From assembly GCA_028551475.1 (NCBI GenBank), contig CM052361.1, positions 1,929,501-1,993,500 on the forward strand: a DNA stretch of 64,000 nucleotides. The letters are read 5' to 3'. The translations under genes were made by a program, and so were the position numbers. Shown here one piece after another: positions 33,310 through 45,000 of this stretch. Numbering within the stretch: position 1 is the first letter of the stretch; each line of letters opens with the position of its first letter. The DNA comes from Casuarina equisetifolia. Its lineage: Eukaryota > Streptophyta > Magnoliopsida > Fagales > Casuarinaceae. The notes under the pieces were generated by a model. That model was not told the origin of the DNA and ran no database searches. It worked only from the letters and a program-made list of their open reading frames with translations.

Positions 33310-36300
33310 CCCGAATAAACAAACCCCTAGGCCTACACATTTTTCTATAGGTCTATTCTTTAAGTGTATTATTCAATTGATCCTAAATTATTCTTTCAAT
33401 TGAATTTACAGGATAGTTCCAAGCACTTGAGATTCTTTGAGGCTCATTGACCACGTAGAACTATTAGTTCAGCCTCACTATTTAGTGTACATGATACTGT
33501 AATAGTTCACTCAAGTCATATTTAATCAAATCACTTGTTCTTCCCTAGGAGACTGGTTTTTTTATATTATTGCCTGTCCTAAAGTCAAAGGTTTTTGGGT
33601 GTTGAAGACAGAATTTAGTTCTGGTGTGATTAATAATCAACCATTGGATTACTGGCCTGTTAACAAATTAACAGAAAGTTAAGAGCTTCTTTTGGTGTTT
33701 GCGATATTACTTCTTGTTTATTCTTGTTACTGTTGAATATGATTCAGATTTGAGCACATAGATTTGTAATAATTACATGTCATCAGTAATGTATGATTAT
33801 TGACTTTTACATCTTCATATGATTTGAGATGTTCTGATTACCATATGTTTCGTAACTTTATACCATCTTGTTTCCTGCTCTATTACATCATATAAATAGA
33901 CTTTGGTTCCGAAAATTGCTTTGTTCCACCTCGTAGTAGGTGGACATGCATCATGGCTTCCAGACCCAGCTTAATTTCGCGACACGTGTTACGCATGTCA
34001 TCTGCACGTGGTCAAATCCTATCCCACCGAGATGATCACAATGGATTCTAGAACCTGTCGTATTGCGGTTTCCAACGTAGGAGGCGTGCCGTATGCAAAG
34101 CCTCCAAGAAACAACGTAAGAAAGCGAAATTCAAGGACTCCACTGTGCAGTAAATCTTCTCAATCCGTGCTTGAAATATTCATCTTGGAGTTGCAAATCC
34201 TTGGCAGAATTCGGTTTACTTTGGACATACTCTTATTTTAGTTAGGCCAACGAACAATTTACTCTTAGAATTACCTGGAGCAGTTGACAAAAGATCTGGT
34301 AGGTCGCCGAATACGACTTAGTTTATGGAATTTCAAGGGCAACGAAAGGCCTGGTCTGAGTACTGTCGAAAAAGTGCCTTGTAAAATTCAGGGGAGCGTA
34401 TCCTTGGGCTGTTGACTTCAGGATTGGGACTAGCGAAAATGTCGGCATGTTGAGTGATAAAATTAGTTATGTGACGTGATATAGGTCAATTTTGAGGGCT
34501 TAGAAAGGGTAACGTTGATGGCTTAGAATGGCTAACGTTGATGGTCTTCATGCCATGGCCACTTTTTTGCTAAAAGACTAATTCAATTAGAATAATGGTC
34601 AAACTCACTTATATGATTAGGATTTTTTGCTCGCACTTTTTATGTAAAAGTTCCCCACTCAAATTCACATGGCTCTTAGGACACTTAGCACGAGGCATGT
34701 GCAAAATTACTATTAGGCTTTGGTATCACTCATCAAAAACCTAAATTTCTTTTTAAAATGCCAACCAAGAAGTAACTAAGCTCATTTATATGACCATCGT
34801 TTTCCATTTACTTTTCTGATGTAAGAGAAAGTCTCGTGACATTAAGGTTTTAAGAGAACATGAGTTTGGGCTTTACAACATTTGTTTAATCTTGAGCTTA
34901 ATATATATTTGAAGTATATTGTAGTATTAAGGAAAAAGTCTCATATTAAAAAAAATAGAGCTTATGATAACTTTTAAATTGAACTTTAGACTTTTTGGTA
35001 ATGGGTGTAACATGTTAGAAACGTGTAATCTACACCATCTTTCCACTTACAAGAAATATATTCATTTTTTGAAAATTAATTATTAGAAAACCTATATGAA
35101 TCTTGATCTCATCACGACATGATTGAGGCTTCTGTGGTGATGTAATCGTGATGGAGTGGCTGGGTCACTCAAACAAAGATTAACTGGCAAACATTCGAGT
35201 CATGCAACACTTACTGCCCCCGGATATTGACCTACCTACCCAAGCCCTCTGTCTTGCGTGTTTAAATTGGAAACAGCGCCTAATACTTGATTGTCTTAAT
35301 CCAAATACACGCAGCAACTCCACCGGATATCATCCATTGTTTGATGGTAGCGCCGTGGTTGAGCAAAACCGTAAACACTGATTTCACCTCACGTCTTGTA
35401 GGATCCTTAGCCATCTCCATAGACCTAAAAATATAAAAGTTCAATTCAAAAGTTAGTTCAGAAATTAATGATTATGAAACTTTTATCTTGCAGGTATTCT
35501 TAATTCTTATAAATGTTGTTTATAGTGTTCTTATGTTCCAAATGTATTTTGAGACTAGTCGTATCAAGATATCTTTCTTTGATGTGGACATGATTTGTAA
35601 GAGATTATTGAATCTTTTAACATTATATAATAGTTAGATTTATATTCAAATTTAACATCAACTATTCATGAAATTAGGTTCATGTATAAATCTTACAAAT
35701 TTGAGATGAAGAGTCGTACTGAAAAGGACATGAATTTTATTTTCCTTAAATCTTAATTTTTTTTTTTTTTTAGATATGAGTAGTCTTTTTCTTTTAATGA
35801 TCAATTTTAAACAAAGACTATGCCTTCCAATATCAAATTCCTCTTTTGAAACTAATATTGCTTTTACATCTTATATAAATAAGGAAACATAAAACTCAAA
35901 ACCCTTATCATTTTCAACATTTGTAAGTAGTTTCTTCTTCTTTCTTGTTAGAAAAATTGAAGATGTGAGAAAATTGAGTATCTAAACTAAAACCTTTTAA
36001 TTTCAAATAGCATAAGACATCAACTAAAAAATGTTGAAGGTGGAGTTCCCAAAATTTAAATAATTATCTCTAAATTAAGTGATATTAAATGATTGAGATG
36101 TTACAACTTCTTTTTTGTCACTTGTCAGATGTAATGGGTAAAAAAGACTGACGATCTTCCTATTAAAGCTTATAGATACCAAGATGATACAATCTAAACT
36201 TGGGACGGTATGGATTTGTTGGGCGTCATTTAGTGTTAACCCTTCAACCTTCAACCAAAAGATAGTTGAAATTCAGGAAAAAAAAAAAGGCAAAAAGAAA

Positions 36301-39198
36301 AAAAGGAAAAACATTTCGTGTCATATTGTATTCTTAGGAATGTCTAACTTGTACCCTCATCGTCAACGTCGGCTTGGTGGCAGATTCAGACGCCAATGGC
36401 TACAAGCAACAACTCTAGCTTCCACGCCATAGCTACTATACGATTGAGTACTAAGTTTAAATTCGATATCTCATCATAAATTGTTGGATTCCCGTGGTTT
36501 CTACCATATCATTTTATGTGATTAATTGTGGATTGACCCACATTCGAGGTAAAATAATACGTTTGATAGTAATTTTTTTAGAATTTGATATCTTCTATTG
36601 AAAATATTATGGTTTTTTTAAAAAAAAACAATTTTAAGTAAAAATGTTAAGTCATTTCTAAAATGTTCAGCGTTGGTGGAAAGTAGGGAATGATATGGGG
36701 TATCTGAAAAGCGTTAAGGAGGAGAGTTAATTTATAGAATATAACAAGGCTTTTGAAACTTTGTTCATAAAATAACCAACATATCAAAAGATCTTAGTGA
36801 AGGCATTTCAACATTCTATAACATAGTCTCCAAAATCTAACTTGAAAACTAATTCATGAATTGAAGATATATTTTTATATTTAAACATTATTCAGAGATC
36901 ATATTTTAATAAATATGAGACTTTTGTCCTCAAAATTCTCATTAAGTATACTTAAATGATTCAAAGTTAAACAGATTCTAAAACTTAATCCATGATTTGA
37001 GTGAACATTTTTATATGTAAATATCACTTAAAAATTATATCTTTTTGACGTAAGAGTTTCATCATCAATAATCAGCATAAAACTTTAGGTAATATTTTAC
37101 AGGGTCAGTCCCTTTAAACCATAGCAACTCTTGAAGTTGGTTTTCCCCTAGATAGCATCGTAGCGTAGCGTGGGGAAAGAGTTTGAATTCATATATGCCG
37201 AGTCTGGATCTCGTTGAAGATTTAATTAAATGGGTCCTATGTGGTTGACAAAGACTCCATGAAATCAAGTGTGGAGCCTTCCTTGTATCTCCACTTTCTG
37301 CTCGTGCCTTCGCCTCCCAACCACTCCTTGCATGCAGTTGGTACGCAAGCCTGGGTGCCGAGGCATGGGCAGTAAGGCACGCGCAGTTGTTTTCTCCAGC
37401 ATGAATAATTGCTCGTGCATTCTGGTTTTACTTCTTCACCAGCTTCTTACTCATGTTTATTCTCTTCAAATATGCAACGGGCTTTTCTCATTTATTTCTT
37501 TGTCCTTTCATTGCTTTAAAAATGATCAAACTTCCTCTTTTAAGACCACCCATTAAATGGTACAACCATCGTTTTTAACATACCTTATACTTCAATAATC
37601 TAATCTATTATAAGGCAAAATCACAATCACCATTAGTAAAATTGATAGAAATTGATAGAAATTGATAGAATCTCATACCTCAACGAATACTATTATATCA
37701 AATTACGATATTGATGATATGATATAATCCTCATTTCAAGTGTGAAAAAATTGTAATAATAGTTAGAAGGCTTAAAAGTTTTGTCCAAAAAGTCAATTCA
37801 AATGTTAGAAGATTTTTTTTTAATTTATATTTCACTTTAGGAATTTTATTTTTCAATGTAAGACTCTTTCTTCCATACAATAATTAGTCTAGGTGAAAGA
37901 GATAGGATAAAATCACAACAACCGAATTAACCACCGATAACAAAAATTTCATACTTAAAAAGTATTATCTTTAAATAGTGTTTAAATATAGAAAATATCA
38001 TTCTAACTCATGACAGTACTGCAATATCTTGTAATTAAACTTTTATATGCCTAGAAACAAGAAAGTCAAGGAGAGGAGAAGAACATTTATTCTTCCTCCC
38101 ATAACCTATAAAGATAGGGAAGGTGATATGAGAAAAGGAAAGGACAGGTGACTTTAAGAGGAAAGCAGGGACCCCGTAACACCAAGGCGTACAATGATAA
38201 ATTCTTGCCTTCTTTTCCATCCCCAACTTACCTAAAGTAGGTTAGATGAAATGACCATCTTAGCAAGTATAGATGCGATTGCTTACAAAATGAGTAAAAT
38301 AAAGAAGTATTTGTAAGTCTAAATATCATTTAAAAGTTCCTTCAAGAATTAAAAAAATATATCAAAATGGATTATGATTTAGGATTTTTTGTCGTGGATA
38401 CAATAAGCACCCATTGATCTCCTCCTTATTCGATTCGTTTTTTACAGGCGGAAATCATCGAACTTTCCAGGAAAGTGGTCCTTTGGACACCCTGCGACAA
38501 GACAGTCCAACAGAAGAGGTCAAATGGAAACGTGAAAAACGAGTGCGGGAAGTAGATTACCGAAAACCACCAGCTAGAGCACCTAGAAACAAACAACCCC
38601 ACAAGGAAGTACGCTGAAATGAACATACGAGGATCATCTTTCTTTGGGCGTCTTCGTCTTTCACGTGAAAAACATTATTCATGTCAAGAACATCGCCGTG
38701 CTTTATCCCCTTGACACAGAAGCGCCTTTCCTTATACTTTGGTCTTCAACGCGCAGAATCATGAAGATGGAAACATCGTGTCTTTGTAGAGGACATTGTT
38801 TCGAATGTTTGACTAAGAAAGAAAAAAGGACAAATATAGACAAGTCAATCAGGTCCCTCGGTGACTTTAAACATGAAAGACATTAATTTTTATTCTTTTT
38901 ATAATTATTATGTTGAAAGTGAGTATTATTTCGTATCAAAAGTGTGAGAATAAATTTTTAATTTTATAATTAATAATTTTTATTTTTTATTTTTACTTTT
39001 TGTCTTAAAATTTTAAGACGGATTTATATACTTTAATATAATATAAAAATCATAAACAAACCTTTTTATAAATAATTGTCTTAAGATTTTAGAAAGCTTT
39101 TATACTTTAGTATAGTGTAAAATAAAGTTATAGAATTATTATATTAAACTTAAGTAATAGCTACTTAATTGAATTATTTTATAATATAAGATTTTATG

Positions 39199-39230
<32 letters not shown>

Positions 39231-40600
39231 GGACTGGCCTTTGTCCATGTCGACGAGCAGACCAAATTCAGTGTTGAATCGAATGGACTAGGCTCTGTCC
39301 GAAGCCCCTGTCGCCTGATGATAATCGAAGGCTCGAATAGGACACCAATTATTGCACAGTTGAACCGACTGCAGCGGGCAGCTGCGAGAACCCAAAGCCC
39401 ACCCCCAAATGTGAGCAGCTGTGACTGCCACCTGTTTCGGTTCTCTTTTCTTTTTTTTTGGTTTTCTTATGATATAATGTGAACCAATAAAGGTTGTCTT
39501 ATGTTCACATGTAGAGAAGTTAAATTAAAGGATGTCTCATTTACTCTCACATTTGATTCTATGTTATGATTTGTTTTTCGATAAAAGATCAAGAATTAAA
39601 TATCACTGTAAAAGAATTATAAATTATTCAATTACAAATATCATAATTTAAGTTTAAACATTACATTTGACAAATTTTAAAACTTTTATAAGAATTTATT
39701 ACAATTTATAGGCTTTACACTCATAGTTAATAAAATCTTTTCTTTCATATCCTTCTTAATTTTAGTAATAATGGTTAATTGTCTAAATTTGTATTACTAA
39801 ATCTTTTTTTATTTATTTTTTTCTAAATGTGATGTAATATAATCTTGAAAGATATACTTGATCGCTGCAAAACTCTTATTTTTGATAATTTTAATCATCT
39901 AACATATTTCAGCTCTCTAATATTCAATTTTTCAAGTTAAGTAATTCATAACTCATGCTATGATATAATATTAAAAAATAAAGTAATATGAAATAATCTT
40001 AAAGTTTTTCACCAATAAACTTGTCATTAATATGATTTCTCTTTAACATAGACTGTAAAAGATATTATAGTCGGATTTAACTTATGCTAGTTTTAATATG
40101 TTATTTTGTTCTAAATAAAAGGATATTGTACTTGAACTTATATTTTGATACATGTAGAAAAAATTATTTTTATATATAAGATTTTGCATATACCATTTTT
40201 AACAAAAACTGCACAAAAACCTGTTTGTGATCTTGAAAACATATTCTGTTGTTGTTTATTATGAGATATGCTCCAATCAAATGGGTACCAAGCTTGCTCC
40301 TATGCTCTAATCTCACATAGTTAAACTAACTTACAAAAACTAAATTCATATTCTAAAACATAAAAGACACCATTTCCAACAAAAATTCCAACCAAGGGCC
40401 CTTTGCGACCATGAGAACATGTTCTCCTTCGATTGTCCAGTAAGGTTTTGAATTTGAACCATGTATTTGACGGATTTGATTTTGATTTTGATTTTGATTT
40501 TGAATTTGAAGTCCATGCTTAATTTATGAACCCTAAAATTCAATTTATTTCATCATATCCCTCGAAAGGAAGAGAGAGAGCCCACAATCTGACGTAAAAG
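33310..40600. other. Long gene-poor spacer between O-fucosyltransferase and MYB genes
   Basis: The first few hundred bases are probably 3' UTR. The rest is AT-rich, with GC-richer islands at about 33930-34250, 35100-35420, 37140-37400, 38430-38790 and 39230-39430 that look like decayed insertions; I recognise no family in them. Simple repeats are a ten-base attgatagaa repeat at about 37640-37672, a (TA)n run at 39204-39231 and a gatttt hexamer repeat at 40474-40510. A possible 46-codon ORF at 35280-35420 is listed separately. Confidence 0.5.
35280..35420 (-). CDS. Possible small protein or pseudo-exon, 46 codons, unknown
   Basis: A minus-strand ORF reads MEMAKDPTRREVKSVFTV, continues through LLNHGATIKQWMISGGVAAC and ends IWIKTIKY before TAG. 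It is compositionally protein-like (charged N-terminus, then a hydrophobic segment of about 15 residues) in an otherwise AT-rich spacer. A splice-acceptor-like tatttttag lies just before the ATG, so it could also be the last exon of a longer or dead gene; I found no convincing upstream exon. I do not recognise the family. Confidence 0.3.
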   Translation of the reverse strand: MEMAKDPTRREVKSVFTVLLNHGATIKQWMISGGVAACIWIKTIKY

Positions 40601-40607
40601 TAGAGCT

Positions 40608-40714
40608 ACCTACCAAATCCAGCCCTATCTGCAACCACTAACCACTTGTCTTTCTCACCAACTTGGTCAAATCGTCCCACACTCCTCCCATTTCTCTCCC
40701 CCACACATATAAAT
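40608..40714 (+). promoter_or_regulatory. MYB gene core promoter: AC element and TATA box
   Basis: ACCTACC at 40608-40614 matches the AC-I element bound by phenylpropanoid R2R3-MYB proteins. A TATA box (TATAAAT, about 40708-40714) follows about 95 bases later. The transcript leader then contains CT-rich runs (about 40758-40776 and 40797-40817) before the ATG at 40930. The AC element upstream of a MYB4-type repressor is suggestive of auto- or cross-regulation, which is inference. Confidence 0.6.
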
Positions 40715-40929
40715 CCCTCTCTACTCTCTCCTCCTCTCCTCCCCAAACCCACATCTCCCTCTCTCTCTCTCTCTCACTCACCATCCTCGCCCTTTTCTCT
40801 CTCTCTCTCTCTCTCTACAACCTCCTTTCCTTCTTATCCCAACTGATACAGACAACCGCCGTAACATACTCCTGTTCATTTATTGTTATACGAGTTTCCT
40901 GTTTTCTGGGTCTGTCGGAATCCTGCCTG

Positions 40930-42033
40930 ATGGGACGCTCGCCGTGCTGTGAAAAAGCGCATACCAACAAGGGCGCATGGACCAAGGAGGAAGATCAGCG
41001 CCTCATCGACTACATCCGCGTCCACGGCGAGGGCTGCTGGCGGTTCCTCCCCAAAGCTGCCGGTATGTGAGGAATTGGGTTCTGAGGTTCCGGTGGGATT
41101 CTGGAGTTTTTGGGCTTTGGTTTGAATTTTTGGGTTTTTTTGCAGGGTTGCTTCGGTGTGGGAAGAGTTGCAGGTTGAGGTGGATAAACTACCTGCGTCC
41201 TGACCTGAAGCGAGGGAATTTCACTGACGAGGAAGATGAACTCATCATCAAGCTGCACAGTTTGCTTGGAAACAAGTAAATCCCTTGTGTTTTTTATTGG
41301 ATTTTCGTGTTTTTAGGCTTCTGGGAGGCTCTGTTTGGTTGCCGGAAAAAGGTTTGGAATTTGTGTTCTTATGTGGGATTTGTTATGTGCCTGCAGGTGG
41401 TCTTTGATTGCCGGAAGATTGCCGGGAAGAACTGACAACGAGATCAAGAACTACTGGAACACTCACATCAAGCGCAAGCTCATCAGCCGCGGCATCGACC
41501 CTCAAACACACCGTCCCCTCAACGAGATCGCCTCCAAGGCCGCAGCTTCCAACTTAGACTTTCGGAACTCCTCGCCGCCGTCCCTGCCGGTGGCGGAAAT
41601 CAGTCTTATGAACCAGAGAGACAACACCGCCTTCGCCAAAGTCCCGTTGAACCCGAAGACCGAGTCGGTTCAAGACGCGAACTGCACCAGCAGCGGCACA
41701 ACGACCGAGGAAGAACCACCGCTAATCCAACACCGACACAAACAAAAACAACAACAACAACCGAAAGAAGAGTTCCAAAACGACATCAATCTGGAGCTTT
41801 CCGTAGGCCTCGGCCCGTTCCAGGCGGAGCCAACTCGGCCGTCGTCGGGAAACACGGCGGAGTCGAAGCTCCAGCAATCCCCTTACCAGCCCTTCACCGG
41901 GACGGTGCAGTCCGCCATGGTAGCTCAGGCGGTGTGCTTGTGTTACCATTTAGGTTCCCAGAGCAGTGCTTTGTGTAGCCATTGCCAGAACTCTAGCGGG
42001 TTTTACAGATTCCACAGACCCTCGAATTCTTAG
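40930..42033 (+). CDS. R2R3-MYB transcription factor, subgroup 4 repressor (MYB4/6/8-like)
   Basis: Three exons, 40930-41062, 41146-41275 and 41397-42033, giving 299 residues; both introns sit at the canonical R2R3-MYB positions. [22 protein letters not shown] opens the R2 repeat (about 14-63), followed by R3 (about 66-116). R3 contains the bHLH-interaction signature [DE]Lx2[RK]x3Lx6Lx3R (residues from [14 protein letters not shown] to AGR). Then come [12 protein letters not shown] (120-131), an EAR-type LxLxL repression motif ([11 protein letters not shown], 217-227) and a C-terminal zinc-ligand cluster C268/C270/C281/C284 ([17 protein letters not shown]), the subgroup-4 hallmark set. Members repress phenylpropanoid genes with bHLH partners (known for the family). 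A Gln run near 204-211 is variable. Neighbouring genes suggest orthology to MYB8, which is inference. Confidence 0.95.
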
Positions 42034-42059
42034 ATTTGCCTTCTCCTTTCCATCAACAA

Positions 42060-45000
42060 ATCTCCATGCTAATGTAATCATCTCCAATTTTAGAAGGAAA
42101 CGATCGATTAGTTTCAATTCTTTGTCTCATAAACACCTTCTGAAAAACAGAAATTAAACAAACCCCAAGTCTTCACCATCGATGACACCTCCACGTGGTT
42201 TCGTCAATGGAAACTAATGCAGAAATTGTCTAAATTCCATTTGAATATTGAATTTATAAAGCAACGACATTTAAGGTTGTGCTTGGTGAGTGATGATGCA
42301 CTGGCCACGTGGATTTAGGTGCCTGTTTTGTTTAATAGTGGGAGAGGAAGATTTGGGACGGTGGCAAACTCCAGCCAGAAACCAATTCGCCTAACTTTCC
42401 CGTGGATTTGAATTTGCATGATACTTTGGCATATATTCTTCCACAATTGATTCAATCCCTCCCACCATTTCAGATCTCCGCCTAACAAAAGTGTTCCAAA
42501 TTTTGGTTGGATTTTGATAAACTTACTAGTTATTACGTCAACACGTCTTAGCGCAGTTGAAACTGAAGAGACAAAAGAGGTTCGTACCAGGTAAATATCT
42601 AATATTGTATTTACGAGTGTGATGTATTAAGATTTAAAGTCAAGAGAAAAACATGTTTTGTTATTGAAAAACTCAAAGTGGATGTTCATAGTATTCAAAG
42701 TATGAAAGCTATAATAATAGTAAAAGAAGTTATGAACCATGTTGTCCGTACTAGGTAAATTAGGTATTATCTTATGATTGTTTGAACGTGAATTTACTTT
42801 ATGGTCTTCGTAATTCTACCAATAAAGGTAAGGTTGGCTGGTAAAGCCCAATTCCTTTGACCTTATATCGAAGGGAAAGGATGTGGGATTAAATTGAAAG
42901 GATTTGAATATTCTTGGTGATTTTGACATGCAACAAGCACACAAAAAGGTACTAATCAGCTTCATTTAGAGCCGTGGCCTTGGTAAATAACACGTCGGAT
43001 CGCTTTATCTTTTGCCCAGAAAACCCAAAGAAAGAGAACCTTAGCCGAAAAGGAGTCGAGTCTTCATTATGTGATGGGTAGACCTACCGAACTTGATTAG
43101 ACAGTGATTACTGTTAATTAATCTTAATTTTATTCCATGAGGCACGTGTACGGAATCTTATCATAGGGTCCACTGAGAATGGTGGATCTCTCTCCACACC
43201 AACTTACAAGGAATCGCAAACAGTTTGAAGTTTGGTTGTAAAATTGTAAAATATTGAGGCTGGTATGATTTAGTGCGTGCAGATTTGAGCATAAATTCAT
43301 CAAAGAGGAACTCCTACTCAGCTCTTTTGACCCCTTAAAAGGACAACTTTATTCATGTATACTTTTCATTTTTGTGCACATCCTTATAATAAAGTTAGAC
43401 CAGAAAATTATGTACAAAGTAACATATGTATTGTTAATATCTTAGTATGATATCTTCTATTATAAAAAATAAAGCCGATTTAAGTGTAGCATCTTATCAT
43501 CTATAGGTTAAAAACTTATTTTAATTGAAGGCTTAGATTCAATTGTAACTTATCATCACTTATAAAACCAATCCTACTAAGTATTTCTAATATCATATAA
43601 GAACATAAATTTAAACATAACATTCAATTGCTCATAAATTAAAAACCGGTTTAAAGAGAATACTAAACTTTTCTTAAATGTGTTAGAAATAAGCTTATAA
43701 AGTTAACTCAACATTGATAGTCCTTTTTTAACTTAAATTTTATCTCAATAATCTTATCTTCTAAGACTCTTATTCTACACGCAAAACATCATTAAATTTA
43801 AAGTCACATTGGGTTAAACAAAGCTAAATTGGGCTCTGAATGCCACGATAGAAATAACATATTATCAATGATTATATGAGGTTGTACAATTTGATTATCG
43901 AATTTGAGATGCCGGGAAACCAATGAAATGGGAGAGTTGGTGATAATTTTTGAGTGGTAGCGTTTCGCTTAATGAAGAATTAAATAATCAAGAGTGAAGA
44001 GAATCCAAGAACAGCATCTCTCTGATTGGGGAGTGTGGGAGAGAGAGAGAGAAGAGTGCAAAAGAAGAGATGGGAGAGCACATGTGACATGTTTGGGAGG
44101 TAGGTAACCGAATCTCTGTTTAGAATAATAAGAAAAGAAACAGTTGGTTAGTTAAAAGGTGGGAGGAGAGTCAAAAAGGAAGGGGGGTCATGTGCAGAGG
44201 GAGGTATGGGATTCTTGCATTAATGGGAGAATAGGATAAGGATTAAAGCCAGCCAAACATGAACTCATTTTCAAGAAACGTCCAACTATTATCCACCAAC
44301 ATCCACCTTCGCTGCTAGCTAAGCTTGCTTCCTCTTTTCATTGCCTCCCATACTTTTTTTCTTTCCTTAGTTTTATAACCCATTCACAGAAATAAACATG
44401 CCTGCAACTCTGTGTTTCTTAAAGCAGAAACAAGTTTTAATCCGTGAAGAATAAGAATACACTGCATGTGCATGCAGGTGGTGTAGGTGGTATAGGCCTA
44501 GCTTGGTGAATAAGCAACACGCCCCTGACAACCTCTACCTAATCATGCTACTTGAATGTTTTCTTTAACATTGTTGTCCAACTTCCTCTCAAAAGTTTAT
44601 AGTTAAGGGAATGTTATTTTTTGTATTAAACGTAGATCCAAGTGACATGTTGTTGGCCACGTTATGAGTCCATTGAAAATTTAAGTTCTATCTATCTTCT
44701 GTCCCTTCAATTGTAAGTAAGGACCATTATAAAAAACAGTTGTCCTATGCTATGCTTAGGTTAGAGGGTGTTAGATATAAGTTATTCTTTAAAGATTGTT
44801 ATATAATTTTATCTTATTACTGTCATTATTCTGACTCTCTTTCCAATCAATCGGCTTGTGTAGATTTCTGTGCATTATGGGCATGCCTGTCCTCTCTTGA
44901 CGAGAACGTCCAAGTTGTATTTTTTGCAGGCCTTCCCGTAGCCACAAGGACGAGTCCTCTTCATGCATGGAGTCCTTTACATGTATGATCCTTGAAAGCC

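Noticed and set aside
40646..40846. Ser/Pro/Leu-rich ORFs just before the MYB gene
   Set aside because: CT-rich 5' UTR read as protein; the true MYB start is the MGRSPCC ATG at 40930.
44030..44110. GA-rich stretch considered as a microRNA precursor
   Set aside because: No match to a known plant microRNA family I could recall and no convincing hairpin by eye.
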